64,000 nt of DNA, taken from an uncultured cyanobacterium (lineage in GTDB: Bacteria; Cyanobacteriota; Cyanobacteriia; Cyanobacteriales; Nostocaceae). The translations under genes and the position numbers were made by a program. The notes below the pieces were generated by a model. The model saw only the letters and a program-made list of their open reading frames with translations. It did no database searches and was not told the DNA's origin. The stretch covers positions 1 to 64,000 of the forward strand of contig CAINGU010000093.1 of NCBI GenBank assembly GCA_903848645.1, in the 5' to 3' direction. Of this stretch, positions 41,701-52,044 are shown one piece after another (the stretch's first letter is position 1; every line of letters starts with the position of its first letter).

Positions 41701-42328
41701 GAGTTAAGCAGCGTTGACGATGTGCTAATATTGATTCAAAAGGAATAAGTTCCTGTAAATCTTCATCAGATAATAACTCAACTTTCTGCACTTCATGGGA
41801 AGTTCTAAACCCATCAAAAAAGTGCATAAATGGCACTCTTGCTGCTAAAGTTGCTGCATGAGAAATCAGTGCAAAATCATGACTTTCCTGGACAGAAGCT
41901 GAACACAAAAAAGCGAAGCCAGTCGCCCTTGCAGCCATGACATCACTATGATCACCGAAAATAGATAAGGCGTGGGTAGCTAAAGAACGGGCGGAAACAT
42001 GAATGACAAAACTGGTTAATTCTCCGGCAATTTTGTACAAGTTAGGAATCATTAATAATAATCCCTGGGAAGCGGTGAAAGTTGTACTTAATGCCCCTGT
42101 TTGTAATGCCCCATGGACAGCAGCAGCAGCCCCTCCTTCGCTTTGCATTTGGGTGACACTGGGAACAGTTCCCCAAAGATTTGGTTTATTTTCTGACATC
42201 CAAGCATCAGCCCATTCACCCATATTTGAAGATGGGGTGATCGGATAAATAGCGATAACTTCGTTTAATTTGTAAGCTACACGCGCAACGGCTTCGTTAC
42301 CATCTATTGTGGCATAAGATTTGGTCAT
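38777..42328 (-). CDS. nifJ: Pyruvate:ferredoxin (flavodoxin) oxidoreductase
   Basis: 1183 aa; [32 protein letters not shown] and [15 protein letters not shown] Fe-S motifs; [35 protein letters not shown] TPP motif. Confidence 0.97.
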   Translation of the reverse strand: [1183 protein letters not shown]

Positions 42329-42654
42329 GATTTTCCTTTTTGTGTCTTTTGTGGTTGTTTAAACTGTATGCAGAGAAACCAAAAAGATAAGCATTGAAAA
42401 TATCTAAGCTTAGGAACTTAATTTGTAATATTTATGACAGTTTTATGAATTATTAATTATTTAGACTTCTAGCCAATCTTTAAAATTTTACCTTCTTGTT
42501 AATTTCCCATCTATCTAATATTAATCATGTACTCAAGATTGCTCATCTTTAATTAATCAGGGTTTGAAGATTTTTTCCCTGGTTGTTAGGGTAGAGGTAC
42601 GGGAGTTTTTTTTATTTCTTAGAGGTTGTTTAAAAAGTATTATATGAAACCCAT

Positions 42655-42800
42655 AATCTCCAAAAACCTAACCCCCCTTCCCTACCTCTCCCTAACCCTC
42701 TCCTAAGAGGAGAGGGAAGCGGAAAAACTTTTGTTAGCTGGAATGGGGGTTTTAAAGCCTCTCCCCTGGCAGGGGAGAGGTTTACCAGAGGGGTCTGTTT
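42655..42800. repeat. Dispersed repeat (CCCTCTCC...GGAGAGGG / CTCTCCCC...GGGGAGAG)
   Basis: aaccccccttccctacctctccctaaccctctcctaagaggagaggg...gcctctcccctggcaggggagaggttt, multiple inverted repeats. Confidence 0.8.
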
Positions 42801-43058
42801 ACACATTAAAAACTTTTCAAACATCCTCTTAGTTTAAAGCAGTATAAATACAGCCGATTACAGGTAAAACTCTTGTGAGGTGGGCATCTTGCCCGCTACC
42901 GTCTACCGCACCATGATAAAATTTGTATAAAATATGCTCTCGTCTCTTATCTCACCCTTTCCGACCGGCAAAGGAAAAAAATTCATAGAAATTTAACAAT
43001 GTGTACCAACAATTTGGTAACTTAGTACATAGTTCGCAACAATTAGGGAAAAATTACG

Positions 43059-44246
43059 TTGAGTTACCATCCAGATGCTATTGCCCCCCACGGTGGAGAG
43101 TTAATTAACCGGGTTGCTTCCTCAGCACAAAGAGAACTATTTCTCTCCAAAGCTGACTTTTTACCGCGTGTGGAACTTGATGAGCGAGCAGTTTCTGATT
43201 TAGAAATGATTGCCATTGGTGGTTTTAGTCCTCTCAAAGGTTTCATGAACCAAGCAGACTACAACCGAGTCGTCACAGAAATGCGGTTAGCTAACGGTAT
43301 TGTCTGGTCAATTCCCATTACACTGTCTGTAACTGAAGAAGTAGCAGCCCCTCTACAAGAAGGCAGTTTGCTGCGTCTGGATAACCCCAGAGGCGAGTTT
43401 ATTGGGGTATTGGAACTGAGTGAAAAGTATACCTACGACAAACAACGAGAAGCCATCAATGTTTATCGTACCGATGAGGCTAAACATCCTGGGGTGCAGG
43501 TAGTATATAACCAAGGTTCTATTAACTTGGCTGGTGATATCTGGTTATTACAACGCGATTCTCATCCCCATTTTCCCAGCTATCAAATTGACCCTGCGGC
43601 CTCACGGGAAATGTTTCGAGAAAAAGGCTGGAAAACGATTGTTGGTTTCCAAACCCGCAATCCTATCCACCGCGCCCATGAATATATTCAAAAGTGCGCG
43701 TTAGAAACCGTAGATGGTCTATTTTTGCACCCATTGGTAGGGGCAACTAAAGAAGATGACATCGCCGCGGATGTGCGGATGCGTTGTTATGAAATTTTAA
43801 TAGAACACTATTACCCCCTAGACAGAGTAATTTTGGCCATTAACCCGGCAGCCATGCGTTATGCAGGGCCTAGAGAAGCAATTTTTCATGCTTTAGTTAG
43901 AAAAAATTACGGGTGTACACATTTTATTGTCGGACGTGATCATGCTGGTGTAGGTGACTATTACGGCACTTATGACGCTCAGTATATCTTCGATGAATTC
44001 GCTCCTGAAGAATTGGGGATTGTACCAATGAAGTTTGAACACGCCTTCTATTGTAAGCGCACCAAACAAATGGCGACAACCAAAACCAGTCCTAGTAAAC
44101 CAGAGGAACGGGTTCACTTGTCGGGAACAAAGGTGAGAGAAATGTTACGTCGGGGTGAGTTACCACCACCAGAATTTTCTCGTCCAGAAGTAGCGGCTGA
44201 GTTAACGCGGGCTATGCGGATTTCACCTGTATTAGTTGAGATTTAG
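43059..44246 (+). CDS. sat: Sulfate adenylyltransferase (ATP sulfurylase)
   Basis: [69 protein letters not shown] start. Confidence 0.95.
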   Translation: MSYHPDAIAPHGGELINRVASSAQRELFLSKADFLPRVELDERAVSDLEMIAIGGFSPLKGFMNQADYNRVVTEMRLANGIVWSIPITLSVTEEVAAPLQEGSLLRLDNPRGEFIGVLELSEKYTYDKQREAINVYRTDEAKHPGVQVVYNQGSINLAGDIWLLQRDSHPHFPSYQIDPAASREMFREKGWKTIVGFQTRNPIHRAHEYIQKCALETVDGLFLHPLVGATKEDDIAADVRMRCYEILIEHYYPLDRVILAINPAAMRYAGPREAIFHALVRKNYGCTHFIVGRDHAGVGDYYGTYDAQYIFDEFAPEELGIVPMKFEHAFYCKRTKQMATTKTSPSKPEERVHLSGTKVREMLRRGELPPPEFSRPEVAAELTRAMRISPVLVEI

Positions 44247-44319
44247 ATTAAAAAAACTTTACTCTACAGACTTCACCCTTTAAGCTATTAACTAATGGGC
44301 TGGGGTCTGATAGTTAATT

Positions 44320-46449
44320 ATGAAACGGCGTAAGTTTTTACAACGGATTAGCGGCTTATTAGCAGCATTGGGGTTAGCTGAAACTCAGTGGTTAAGTTTG
44401 GGAAATCGCTATTACCAAGCTTTAGCACAACCTAACTCGCGTAAGTTGGCATTGTTGATAGGGATTAATCAATATCCACAAAGTCCCACTCTTGCTGGTT
44501 GTGTCAATGATGTGGAATTACAAACAGAACTGTTAATTAATCGTTTTGGCTTTGCAGCATCAGATATTCTGACTTTAACTGAAGAACAAGCCAGTCGAAA
44601 ATTTATTGAAAATGCTTTTTTAGATCACTTGGGTAAGCAAGCTAAACCTGGAGATGTGGTGATTTTCCATTTTTCCGGCTATGGTACTCGCGTTAATTTG
44701 GGAACGGGAATATTACAAAATGCCATAGTTCCTGTTGATGAAAATAACTTACCAGGAACAAAATCTAGAAACTATTTATTAGCAGAAACTCTGTTACTCT
44801 TATTGCGATCGCTCTCTACGAATCAAGTCACAGCAGTATTAGATACCAGTTACTATTATCCTAGTGAATCAAAACCTACAGGTTTGCGAATTCGCACCCG
44901 TCCAGAATTATCATTAGCAAATTTACAAATAGAAGAATTAGAGTTTCTATCACAACTGAAAACTCAGAAATCACTTACTAACAATCCTCTGATTATTAAT
45001 GCTACCTCACAACTAAATCAGCAAGCAGGAGAATTTCTTTTCTCTAATTGGAGTGCGGGATTATTAACTTATGCTTTAACTCAATATTTGTGGGAAACTA
45101 CCCCAGCCACAACCATCCCAGTTTTCCTTTCTAGTGTTGCTACTTCAATGTATCAGCTAGGTGGAAAACAACAACCAAGTTTATTCAGTGAAGCCAAAAA
45201 ATCTCCAAATGCTTTAATCATTGATTACTTCCCTCTTGATAATTTAAAAAGTATTGGCGTAGTTAAAGCCATCGAAGAAGATGGGAAAACAGTCAAGTTA
45301 TGGTTAGGAGGATTACCTCCCCAAGTTCTCACAAATTATGGCGTAAATTCTCACTTAACTTTAGATACCGGAACAGAGTTATTGATTAAATCACGGAATG
45401 GGTTAATAGCTAAAGCCCAATTTACCAATAAAGAAATTACTAACTTACCCCAAGTTGGGCAAATAGTCCAAGAATCTATCCGTGTATTACCTCGGAATAT
45501 TCATATTAATGTGGCTTTAGATCAAGGTTTGGAAAGAATTGAACGGGTAGATGCTACTAGTGTTTTTTCCGGTATTAGTCGCATTGCTAATATTGCCAGC
45601 ATAGAAGAAACCGCTGATTATGTGTTTGGTAAAGTTGCCCAAGTACCCAGCCGTTATGGTCTTTTTTCCCTGGGTGGTGAACTAATTATTAACACTATTG
45701 GGGAAGTTGGGGAAGCCTTGAAGGTGGCTGTACAGCGATTGACACCAAAATTCTCCACTTTGTTAGCATCAAAGTTGTGGCAGTTGACAGAAAATCAAGG
45801 TTCTTCACGTTTACCTGTGAGGGCAACTTTAGAGATTGTTAACAACATTTTACCCCGTGTCTTTATGGTGAAGGACACTTTGAGAACTGACAGTAAAGAT
45901 AACATTTTTCAGACACCTAGCTATGAAGAAATAGCGATGCCGACAATTCCCGTTGGTAGTCGCTGGCAGTATAAAATCGAAAATTTGAGCGATCGCCCGA
46001 TATACTTAATATTAGTGGGTTTAAATAATTCTCAAAATGCCTTCGCTTTTTATCCTTGGGAAGTTTTTTATAAGACAGATATTCCTCCTAGCAAACCCCC
46101 ATTGAGAGAAATCCTAATTCCTCCCGGTAAAACTCTCAAAATTCCAGACAATCAACCTATAGACGGCTGGTTAATTCCCACAGGTTATACTTTTTGTGAA
46201 CACCAAATTACGCTGAGTACAGCACCGTTTACAGAAACTCTCACAGCATTAGCTATCGCTAAATATCCTACCACGGATCAACAAGCTATTGCTCCCATAG
46301 TCAACCCTTTAGAAGTTGCCCAAGCCTTATTACAAGACTTACATAACGCCAGTCAAGTCAAAACTGATATTAATGTTAATCCGACTGATACCTATGTTTT
46401 GGATGTTAATAATTGGGCAAGTTTGAACTTTAGTTTTCAGGTTGTTTAG
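44320..46449 (+). CDS. Caspase-fold (peptidase C14/orthocaspase-like) protein, apparently catalytically inactive
   Basis: Tat-like leader MKRRKFLQRISGLLAALGLAETQW; KLALLIGINQYPQSPTLAGCVNDVE; VIFHFSGYGTRV (H to Y); VTAVLDTSYYYP (C to S). Confidence 0.85.
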   Translation: MKRRKFLQRISGLLAALGLAETQWLSLGNRYYQALAQPNSRKLALLIGINQYPQSPTLAGCVNDVELQTELLINRFGFAASDILTLTEEQASRKFIENAFLDHLGKQAKPGDVVIFHFSGYGTRVNLGTGILQNAIVPVDENNLPGTKSRNYLLAETLLLLLRSLSTNQVTAVLDTSYYYPSESKPTGLRIRTRPELSLANLQIEELEFLSQLKTQKSLTNNPLIINATSQLNQQAGEFLFSNWSAGLLTYALTQYLWETTPATTIPVFLSSVATSMYQLGGKQQPSLFSEAKKSPNALIIDYFPLDNLKSIGVVKAIEEDGKTVKLWLGGLPPQVLTNYGVNSHLTLDTGTELLIKSRNGLIAKAQFTNKEITNLPQVGQIVQESIRVLPRNIHINVALDQGLERIERVDATSVFSGISRIANIASIEETADYVFGKVAQVPSRYGLFSLGGELIINTIGEVGEALKVAVQRLTPKFSTLLASKLWQLTENQGSSRLPVRATLEIVNNILPRVFMVKDTLRTDSKDNIFQTPSYEEIAMPTIPVGSRWQYKIENLSDRPIYLILVGLNNSQNAFAFYPWEVFYKTDIPPSKPPLREILIPPGKTLKIPDNQPIDGWLIPTGYTFCEHQITLSTAPFTETLTALAIAKYPTTDQQAIAPIVNPLEVAQALLQDLHNASQVKTDINVNPTDTYVLDVNNWASLNFSFQVV

Positions 46450-46537
46450 AGAGTCACCGAGTCAGGATGTAGGGGCGCAGGGACTGCTCCCATGCGCCCA
46501 TTCAGGATTCATACCCTACGCTATCAGCAAGCCCTAT

Positions 46538-46900
46538 TTAAAATACTGTATTTTTACTATGAAAAGCTTTCAAACTTTCAGCTTGCTGTTGTATGCGTTC
46601 ACTAATCCGCTCACACACTAATTCACAAAGCTCAAAAATAATCGGGTCTGCAATCTCATAATAGGCACTCGTCCCTTTCGGTTGACGAAATAAAATCCCC
46701 GCTTGAGTTAAAACTTTCAAATGCTTAGACAGATTGGCCTGTCCCAACCCAGTCGCTTCCCCAAGCTCCATTACATTCATCGCACCTGACTTGAGACAGG
46801 TTAAAATCTGTAAGCGACTTCCTTCCGATAGCACCTTGAAATAGTCAGCCACCGCTGCAATAATAGCTGGATCAGTTGTAGAGGGCTTTGTTTTTGGCAT
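46538..46900 (-). CDS. ArsR-family winged-helix transcriptional regulator
   Basis: YFKVLSEGSRLQILTCLKSGAMNVMELGEATGLGQANLSKHLKVLTQAGILFRQPKGTSAYYEI. Confidence 0.9.
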   Translation of the reverse strand: MPKTKPSTTDPAIIAAVADYFKVLSEGSRLQILTCLKSGAMNVMELGEATGLGQANLSKHLKVLTQAGILFRQPKGTSAYYEIADPIIFELCELVCERISERIQQQAESLKAFHSKNTVF

Positions 46901-47095
46901 TATGGCAACTCAATCATCAGCACAACAATTCATCACTATTTAGGATTATAACTAAATATCAATTATTATATCAATAAACGGATGAATCACTTGCATGATG
47001 CGTAAGTTATCAAGAAAATGCTAAAATTACTCTAAAGTTATTTAGTTAATTAACGAATAATTTTACCTTCTGCTTAATCAATAACAAATTTATTT

Positions 47096-47809
47096 ATGAA
47101 TGTAGATGAAATTATCAAACGCTATGCTGCTGGAGAAAGAAATTTTCAGCGAATTAACCTCCAAGACGCAGAACTAACCAACGCAAATTTAGAAGGTGTA
47201 GATTTTAGCTATGCTGATTTACGTCAGACAAGATTGGGTAAAACTAATTTTAGCCATGCTTGTTTAAGAGAAGCAAATTTAAGTGAAGCGATTCTTTGGG
47301 GCATAGATTTAAGTTCAGCCGATTTATATCGCGCAATTCTACGAGAAGCAGATTTAACAGGGGCAAATTTAGTTAATACCAAACTAGATCAAGTTAACTT
47401 AATCAAAGCTAGTTTATGTGGTGTGAATTTGCATGGTGCAAAACTTTCTGATTCCCTGTTAATTAAAGCAGATTTACGTCCTAGTTCCAACCAACGCACA
47501 GATTTAGGATATGCAGATTTGAGTGGAGCAGATTTAAGTTATGCTGACCTCCGAGCCGCTATTTTACATCATGCTAATTTAGATAATGCCAAATTATGTC
47601 GAGCTAATTTAGGTCAGATTTTGCAATGGGGAGATTTAACAACAGACTTAACAGGAGCTAGTTTAAAAAATGCAGATTTAAGTTATGCAAATCTCGCTCA
47701 AGTCATCTTCAGAAATGCCAATTTACAAGGAGCAGATTTAACCGGAGCAATTCTTACAGATGCAAATTTTGAAGGAGCAATTATGCCAGATGGAATAATA
47801 TTTAGTTAA
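47096..47809 (+). CDS. Pentapeptide repeat protein
   Basis: Tandem A(D/N)Lxx repeats: ANLEGVDFSYADLRQTRLGKTNFSHACLREANLSEA... Confidence 0.95.
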   Translation: MNVDEIIKRYAAGERNFQRINLQDAELTNANLEGVDFSYADLRQTRLGKTNFSHACLREANLSEAILWGIDLSSADLYRAILREADLTGANLVNTKLDQVNLIKASLCGVNLHGAKLSDSLLIKADLRPSSNQRTDLGYADLSGADLSYADLRAAILHHANLDNAKLCRANLGQILQWGDLTTDLTGASLKNADLSYANLAQVIFRNANLQGADLTGAILTDANFEGAIMPDGIIFS

Positions 47810-47863
47810 TTGTCCTATCCATCACCAGCTATACTAAGATTTAATCCCTTATTTGTGTTTTCT

Positions 47864-48628
47864 ATGGTTGTAAGTGCTTCGACCACCAAAATCACTTGGG
47901 AACTCTTACCCGAAGACTTCGTTTTAGACGATGAACCTGTGGATAATGTCAATCAACCCAGTCTAGCAGCAGCACTCACGGAAAGCCTAGAACTCGCTGG
48001 CAAGCTTCCAGAAACTGCCCTTGCTACCACTAATTACGGCATCTGCGCCACAGTAAATGGTAAATTTGTCATCAAAGCCCCTGACTGGGCTTACGTGCCG
48101 CAAATTACAGTGCCTAGAGAACAAATTCAACGCAGTTACACCCCCCATAAACAGGGAAAAATTCCTGCGGTGGTAATGGAATTTCTTTCCGATACAGATG
48201 GTAGTGAATATTCTAATAAACATACCTATCCCCCAGGAAAATGGTTTTATTATGAACAAGTTTTACAAGTTCCTAACTACATCATTTTTCAACCAGATAT
48301 CGGTGAATTAGAAATATATTACTTGCATGAAAATGGACACTATAAATTGCGTTCTCCAGATGAAAATAACCGTTACTGGTTAAGTGAAATGGAATTATTT
48401 ATTGGTGTTTGGCAAGGAAAACGCGAAAACCGTCAAGGTTACTGGTTACGCTGGTGGAATCAAGATGGTAATTTGCTACTTTGGGGTTCTGAGTTAGTAC
48501 AGCAAGAACGACTTGCTAAGGAAACTGCTCAACAACAAGTTAATCAAGAACGACTTGCAAAAGAAACTGCCTTAAAACGCTTGGAAGAGTTAGAGAAACG
48601 CCTTCGAGATGCTGGCATTTCTGACTAA
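47864..48628 (+). CDS. Uma2 family (DUF820) endonuclease-fold protein with C-terminal coiled coil
   Basis: VVMEFLSDTDGSEYSNKHTYPPGKWFYYEQVL...YIIFQPDIGELEIYYLHENGHYKL; QERLAKETAQQQVNQERLAKETALKRLEELEKRL. Start reassigned from 47810. Confidence 0.85.
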   Translation: MVVSASTTKITWELLPEDFVLDDEPVDNVNQPSLAAALTESLELAGKLPETALATTNYGICATVNGKFVIKAPDWAYVPQITVPREQIQRSYTPHKQGKIPAVVMEFLSDTDGSEYSNKHTYPPGKWFYYEQVLQVPNYIIFQPDIGELEIYYLHENGHYKLRSPDENNRYWLSEMELFIGVWQGKRENRQGYWLRWWNQDGNLLLWGSELVQQERLAKETAQQQVNQERLAKETALKRLEELEKRLRDAGISD

Positions 48629-48675
48629 CTTCTATAGAGATCCTCTACTTCTTAAAAAGTTGGGGGTCTTTCATT

Positions 48676-49752
48676 TTAACGGACAGTTCCCCGCAAATTC
48701 TCAGTATCAATAGGTTTAATTAAATAAACCAACAATAAATTCCCAACAATGCCCATAAATAAAGGAATTTTCCGCAGCAATTTTACTAATTTAGATTGAG
48801 AACTGCGGTCAATTTCTGATATTTTTAAATTGTAATCTGAGCATTTTTGTAACCGGGGGAAAAACTGCGGATGTTCAGTATTTAACATGACTGGAAAAGC
48901 CCTTCCAGCAGTTTCATTAGTGTTACGAACGACATCTTGATCAAATTGCGTTGGTTCAAGTCCTAATAAATAATAAAAACTACCTCTTTCATGAACCGTC
49001 AAAGTGTGAGTAGCAAATACTGATAATAGGAAAAAACGACTCCATAAGCGTGATTGCCAATTATTCCAGAGTTTGGGTTGCGATCGCAATAAAGCCTTAA
49101 AAATATCTCCATGTCGGTTTTCATCTTGACACCAACTTTCAAATTTACGGAAGATAGGATAAAACTGATGTTCTGGATGTTTTTGCAAATGATGAAAGAT
49201 AATAATATAACGCCAATAACCTATTTTTTCTGATAAATAAACACTGTAAAGCACCCACTCCAGCGGGAAAAATGTATAGGTGCGGGTTTTGGTAACTTCA
49301 CCCAAATCTAAAGAAAGTTTAAAATCACCCATAGCTTTATTTAAAAAGCCCGCATGACGCGCTTCATCACGCGCCATTAATTGAAATATTTCTGCTAATA
49401 AAGGATTCTTTGCTTTTACCTTTCGTGATAATTCCTTAAATAACAAAAATCCCGAAAACTCGGAAATGCAAGAACGTTCCAAATATTCAATAAAAGCTCG
49501 TCTTGCTTCCCCGTCAATATGCTCCCAAGATTGCTCAAATTCCTCATCTCTGACAAAATGATGACGGTTATAATCAGCCCGCATTTCCGTTAACAGGGCT
49601 TGTAACTGCGCTTCTTGGCTGGAAAGGTCTAAATTAGCTGCTGTTTCAAAGTCTGTGGTGTAAAACCGAGGAGTCAGGGCTGTTTCTTGACTTGGCTGCT
49701 TAATTCCTAGTTTAGGGGCTTTGATAGTTGATGGGGATACGCTCTGAACCAT
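48676..49752 (-). CDS. acsF: Magnesium-protoporphyrin IX monomethyl ester (oxidative) cyclase
   Basis: LTPRFYTTDFETAANLDLSSQEAQLQALLTEMRADYNRHHFVRDEEFE; diiron E/ExxH motifs (LMARDEARHAGFLNKAM, WCQDENRHGDIFKALL). Confidence 0.95.
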   Translation of the reverse strand: MVQSVSPSTIKAPKLGIKQPSQETALTPRFYTTDFETAANLDLSSQEAQLQALLTEMRADYNRHHFVRDEEFEQSWEHIDGEARRAFIEYLERSCISEFSGFLLFKELSRKVKAKNPLLAEIFQLMARDEARHAGFLNKAMGDFKLSLDLGEVTKTRTYTFFPLEWVLYSVYLSEKIGYWRYIIIFHHLQKHPEHQFYPIFRKFESWCQDENRHGDIFKALLRSQPKLWNNWQSRLWSRFFLLSVFATHTLTVHERGSFYYLLGLEPTQFDQDVVRNTNETAGRAFPVMLNTEHPQFFPRLQKCSDYNLKISEIDRSSQSKLVKLLRKIPLFMGIVGNLLLVYLIKPIDTENLRGTVR

Positions 49753-49948
49753 GATGCCTCTCTCGATTAGCTAAATACTTAGATAACTAACAAGTTATAT
49801 TAGCTTTGTGCATTTGGCTAGTCTTTGATTGGAAAGTTTTGTTAAGCTAGTCTGGATTTATTAAGTTTTTTAACAAAATATAGTTTTCCAGCTTAATAAC
49901 TATAGAGTTATTAATCAGTAATATATTTTTCCTTAACGGTCTTCAACT

Positions 49949-50998
49949 ATGACACGGAATCAAAGCGTATTAGTTACACCTTCTGCAACCAATAACAGTA
50001 TACCTAGAGATTCACGCCAACGAGCAAAAGAGTTTGTGTTGGCTTTGCAGGATGAAATTTGTAATGGCTTAGAAGCACTTGATGGAAAAGCCAAATTTCA
50101 TCAAGATATATGGCAACGTGCAGAAGGTGGAGAAGGACGAACTCGCGTCATTCGAGAAGGAAGAGTATTTGAACAAGGTGGAGTCAACTTTTCCGAAGTT
50201 TGGGGAGATACATTACCTCCTGCTATTTTAACACAACGTCCAGAAGCAGCAGGACATGGATTTTATGCCACTGGTACTTCAATGGTACTACATCCTCGGA
50301 ATCCTTACGTACCAACAGTACATCTTAATTACCGTTATTTTGAAGCAGGTCCAATTTGGTGGTTTGGTGGTGGTGCTGATTTAACACCCTATTATGCTTT
50401 TACTGAAGATGCGGTTCATTTTCATCAAACTTTGAAAAATGCTTGTGATCAACATCATCCAGAATATTATCCCACATATAAACGTTGGTGTGATGAATAC
50501 TTTTATTTACGCCATCGTCAAGAACAACGGGGCATAGGTGGGATTTTCTTTGATTATCAAGATGCTCATGGTAACTTGTATGCAGGTTCAGAACCTGATA
50601 GTCCTGCGGCTATTTACAGTCAAAAAGTAGGGAGAATAAATCATAGTTGGGAAGATGTATTTGCTATGGTGCAATCTTGCGGCAAAGCATTTCTACCTGC
50701 TTATGCTCCTATTGTAGAAAGAAGACAAGATACAGAATATAGCGATCGCCAGCGTCAGTTCCAATTATACCGCAGAGGTCGTTACGTTGAGTTTAATCTG
50801 GTATATGACAGAGGTACAATATTTGGTTTACAAACCAATGGTAGAGCAGAATCTATTCTCATGTCCTTACCACCTCTAACCCGCTGGGAATATGGTTATC
50901 AACCAGAACCAGGAAGCCCCGAAGCGCAACTTACTAAAGTTTTTCTCCAACCCCAAGATTGGGTAAATGCTTCTATAAATGCAGAATACAACATTTAG
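49949..50998 (+). CDS. hemF: Oxygen-dependent coproporphyrinogen III oxidase
   Basis: [82 protein letters not shown]. Confidence 0.97.
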   Translation: MTRNQSVLVTPSATNNSIPRDSRQRAKEFVLALQDEICNGLEALDGKAKFHQDIWQRAEGGEGRTRVIREGRVFEQGGVNFSEVWGDTLPPAILTQRPEAAGHGFYATGTSMVLHPRNPYVPTVHLNYRYFEAGPIWWFGGGADLTPYYAFTEDAVHFHQTLKNACDQHHPEYYPTYKRWCDEYFYLRHRQEQRGIGGIFFDYQDAHGNLYAGSEPDSPAAIYSQKVGRINHSWEDVFAMVQSCGKAFLPAYAPIVERRQDTEYSDRQRQFQLYRRGRYVEFNLVYDRGTIFGLQTNGRAESILMSLPPLTRWEYGYQPEPGSPEAQLTKVFLQPQDWVNASINAEYNI

Positions 50999-51039
50999 CG
51001 GTGTTGATTACCTACAGAATAGAATTCTGTGGCTATATA

Positions 51040-51125
51040 AACAAAGTCCACCTGCGTGGACTAACAAAAATTTAACCCACGCAGGTGGGTTTTGCCTGTG
51101 TAGACGCGATTTATAATCGCCGAAA
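51040..51125. repeat. Dispersed hairpin repeat copy A, left of desaturase gene
   Basis: agtccacctgcgtggact...acccacgcaggtgggttttgcctgtgtagacgcgatttataatcgccgaa. Confidence 0.8.
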
Positions 51126-51159
51126 AATCTCTAAAAATTTTTCTGGTTAAGGAATACTT

Positions 51160-52011
51160 GTGACTAATTCAATATTAAATTTGCCAGAGAAACCCAAACC
51201 TCTGCGTCTTGATTGGGTATCGGTGGCATTTTTCGCCACTATTCATATACTAGCATTGCTGTCTTTTTGGTGTTTTTCCTGGGGTGCATTAGGTGTAACG
51301 GTGTTTCTGCACTGGTTATTTGGGAGTATCGGAGTTTGTTTAGGTTATCATCGGTTATTGAGCCATCGTAGTTTTAAAGTACCAAAATTATTGGAATATG
51401 CGATCGCTATTTTAGGAGCATTATCCATCCAAGGCGGACCCATCTTTTGGGTAGCTGGACATCGCTTACATCATGCCCACACAGAAGATGAAGAGAAAGA
51501 TCCCTATTCAGCGCGGCGGGGTTTTTGGTGGAGTCATATGTTATGGATATTTTATCCGCGTTCTGAGTTTTTTGATTATGATTTATACCAGCGATTTGCC
51601 CCCGACTTAGCGCGAGACCCTTTTTATGTGTGGCTAAATCGGTACTTTCTCCTCTTGCAAATTCCTCTGGCATTGTGTTTATATGCCCTGGGAGGATGGT
51701 CATTTATCATTTATGGTGTGTTTTTGAGGTCTGTGATTCTTTGGCATACCACATGGTTCATTAACTCAGTCACGCATATTTGGGGATACCGCACCTTTGA
51801 CAGTGATGATAATTCCTGTAATCTTTGGTGGGCGGCGATTCTCACCTATGGAGAAGGGTGGCATAATAATCATCATGCTTATCCTCACGTTGCTAAGTGT
51901 GGCTGGCGCTGGTGGGAAATAGATATGACTTGGTGGGCGATTACGTTATTGAAAACCGTTGGTTTAGCAAAGAATGTTAATTTACCACCGGAGCAAGCGA
52001 TGAAAGTTTGA
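51160..52011 (+). CDS. Fatty acid desaturase (delta-9 acyl-lipid/acyl-CoA desaturase, DesC-like)
   Basis: HRLLSHRSF, HRLHHAHTEDEEKDPYSARRGFWWSHMLW, EGWHNNHHAYPH histidine boxes. Confidence 0.92.
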   Translation: MTNSILNLPEKPKPLRLDWVSVAFFATIHILALLSFWCFSWGALGVTVFLHWLFGSIGVCLGYHRLLSHRSFKVPKLLEYAIAILGALSIQGGPIFWVAGHRLHHAHTEDEEKDPYSARRGFWWSHMLWIFYPRSEFFDYDLYQRFAPDLARDPFYVWLNRYFLLLQIPLALCLYALGGWSFIIYGVFLRSVILWHTTWFINSVTHIWGYRTFDSDDNSCNLWWAAILTYGEGWHNNHHAYPHVAKCGWRWWEIDMTWWAITLLKTVGLAKNVNLPPEQAMKV

Positions 52012-52044
52012 ATTGATACTAGCCTGAGAAATCACAACACTTTC

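Noticed and set aside
42655-42800. Possible novel structured RNA upstream of sat
   Set aside because: Best explained as a dispersed cyanobacterial repeat with several inverted segments
42630-42824. 64-aa ORF on the - strand
   Set aside because: Lies inside the dispersed CCCTCTCC/GGAGAGGG repeat; low-complexity translation
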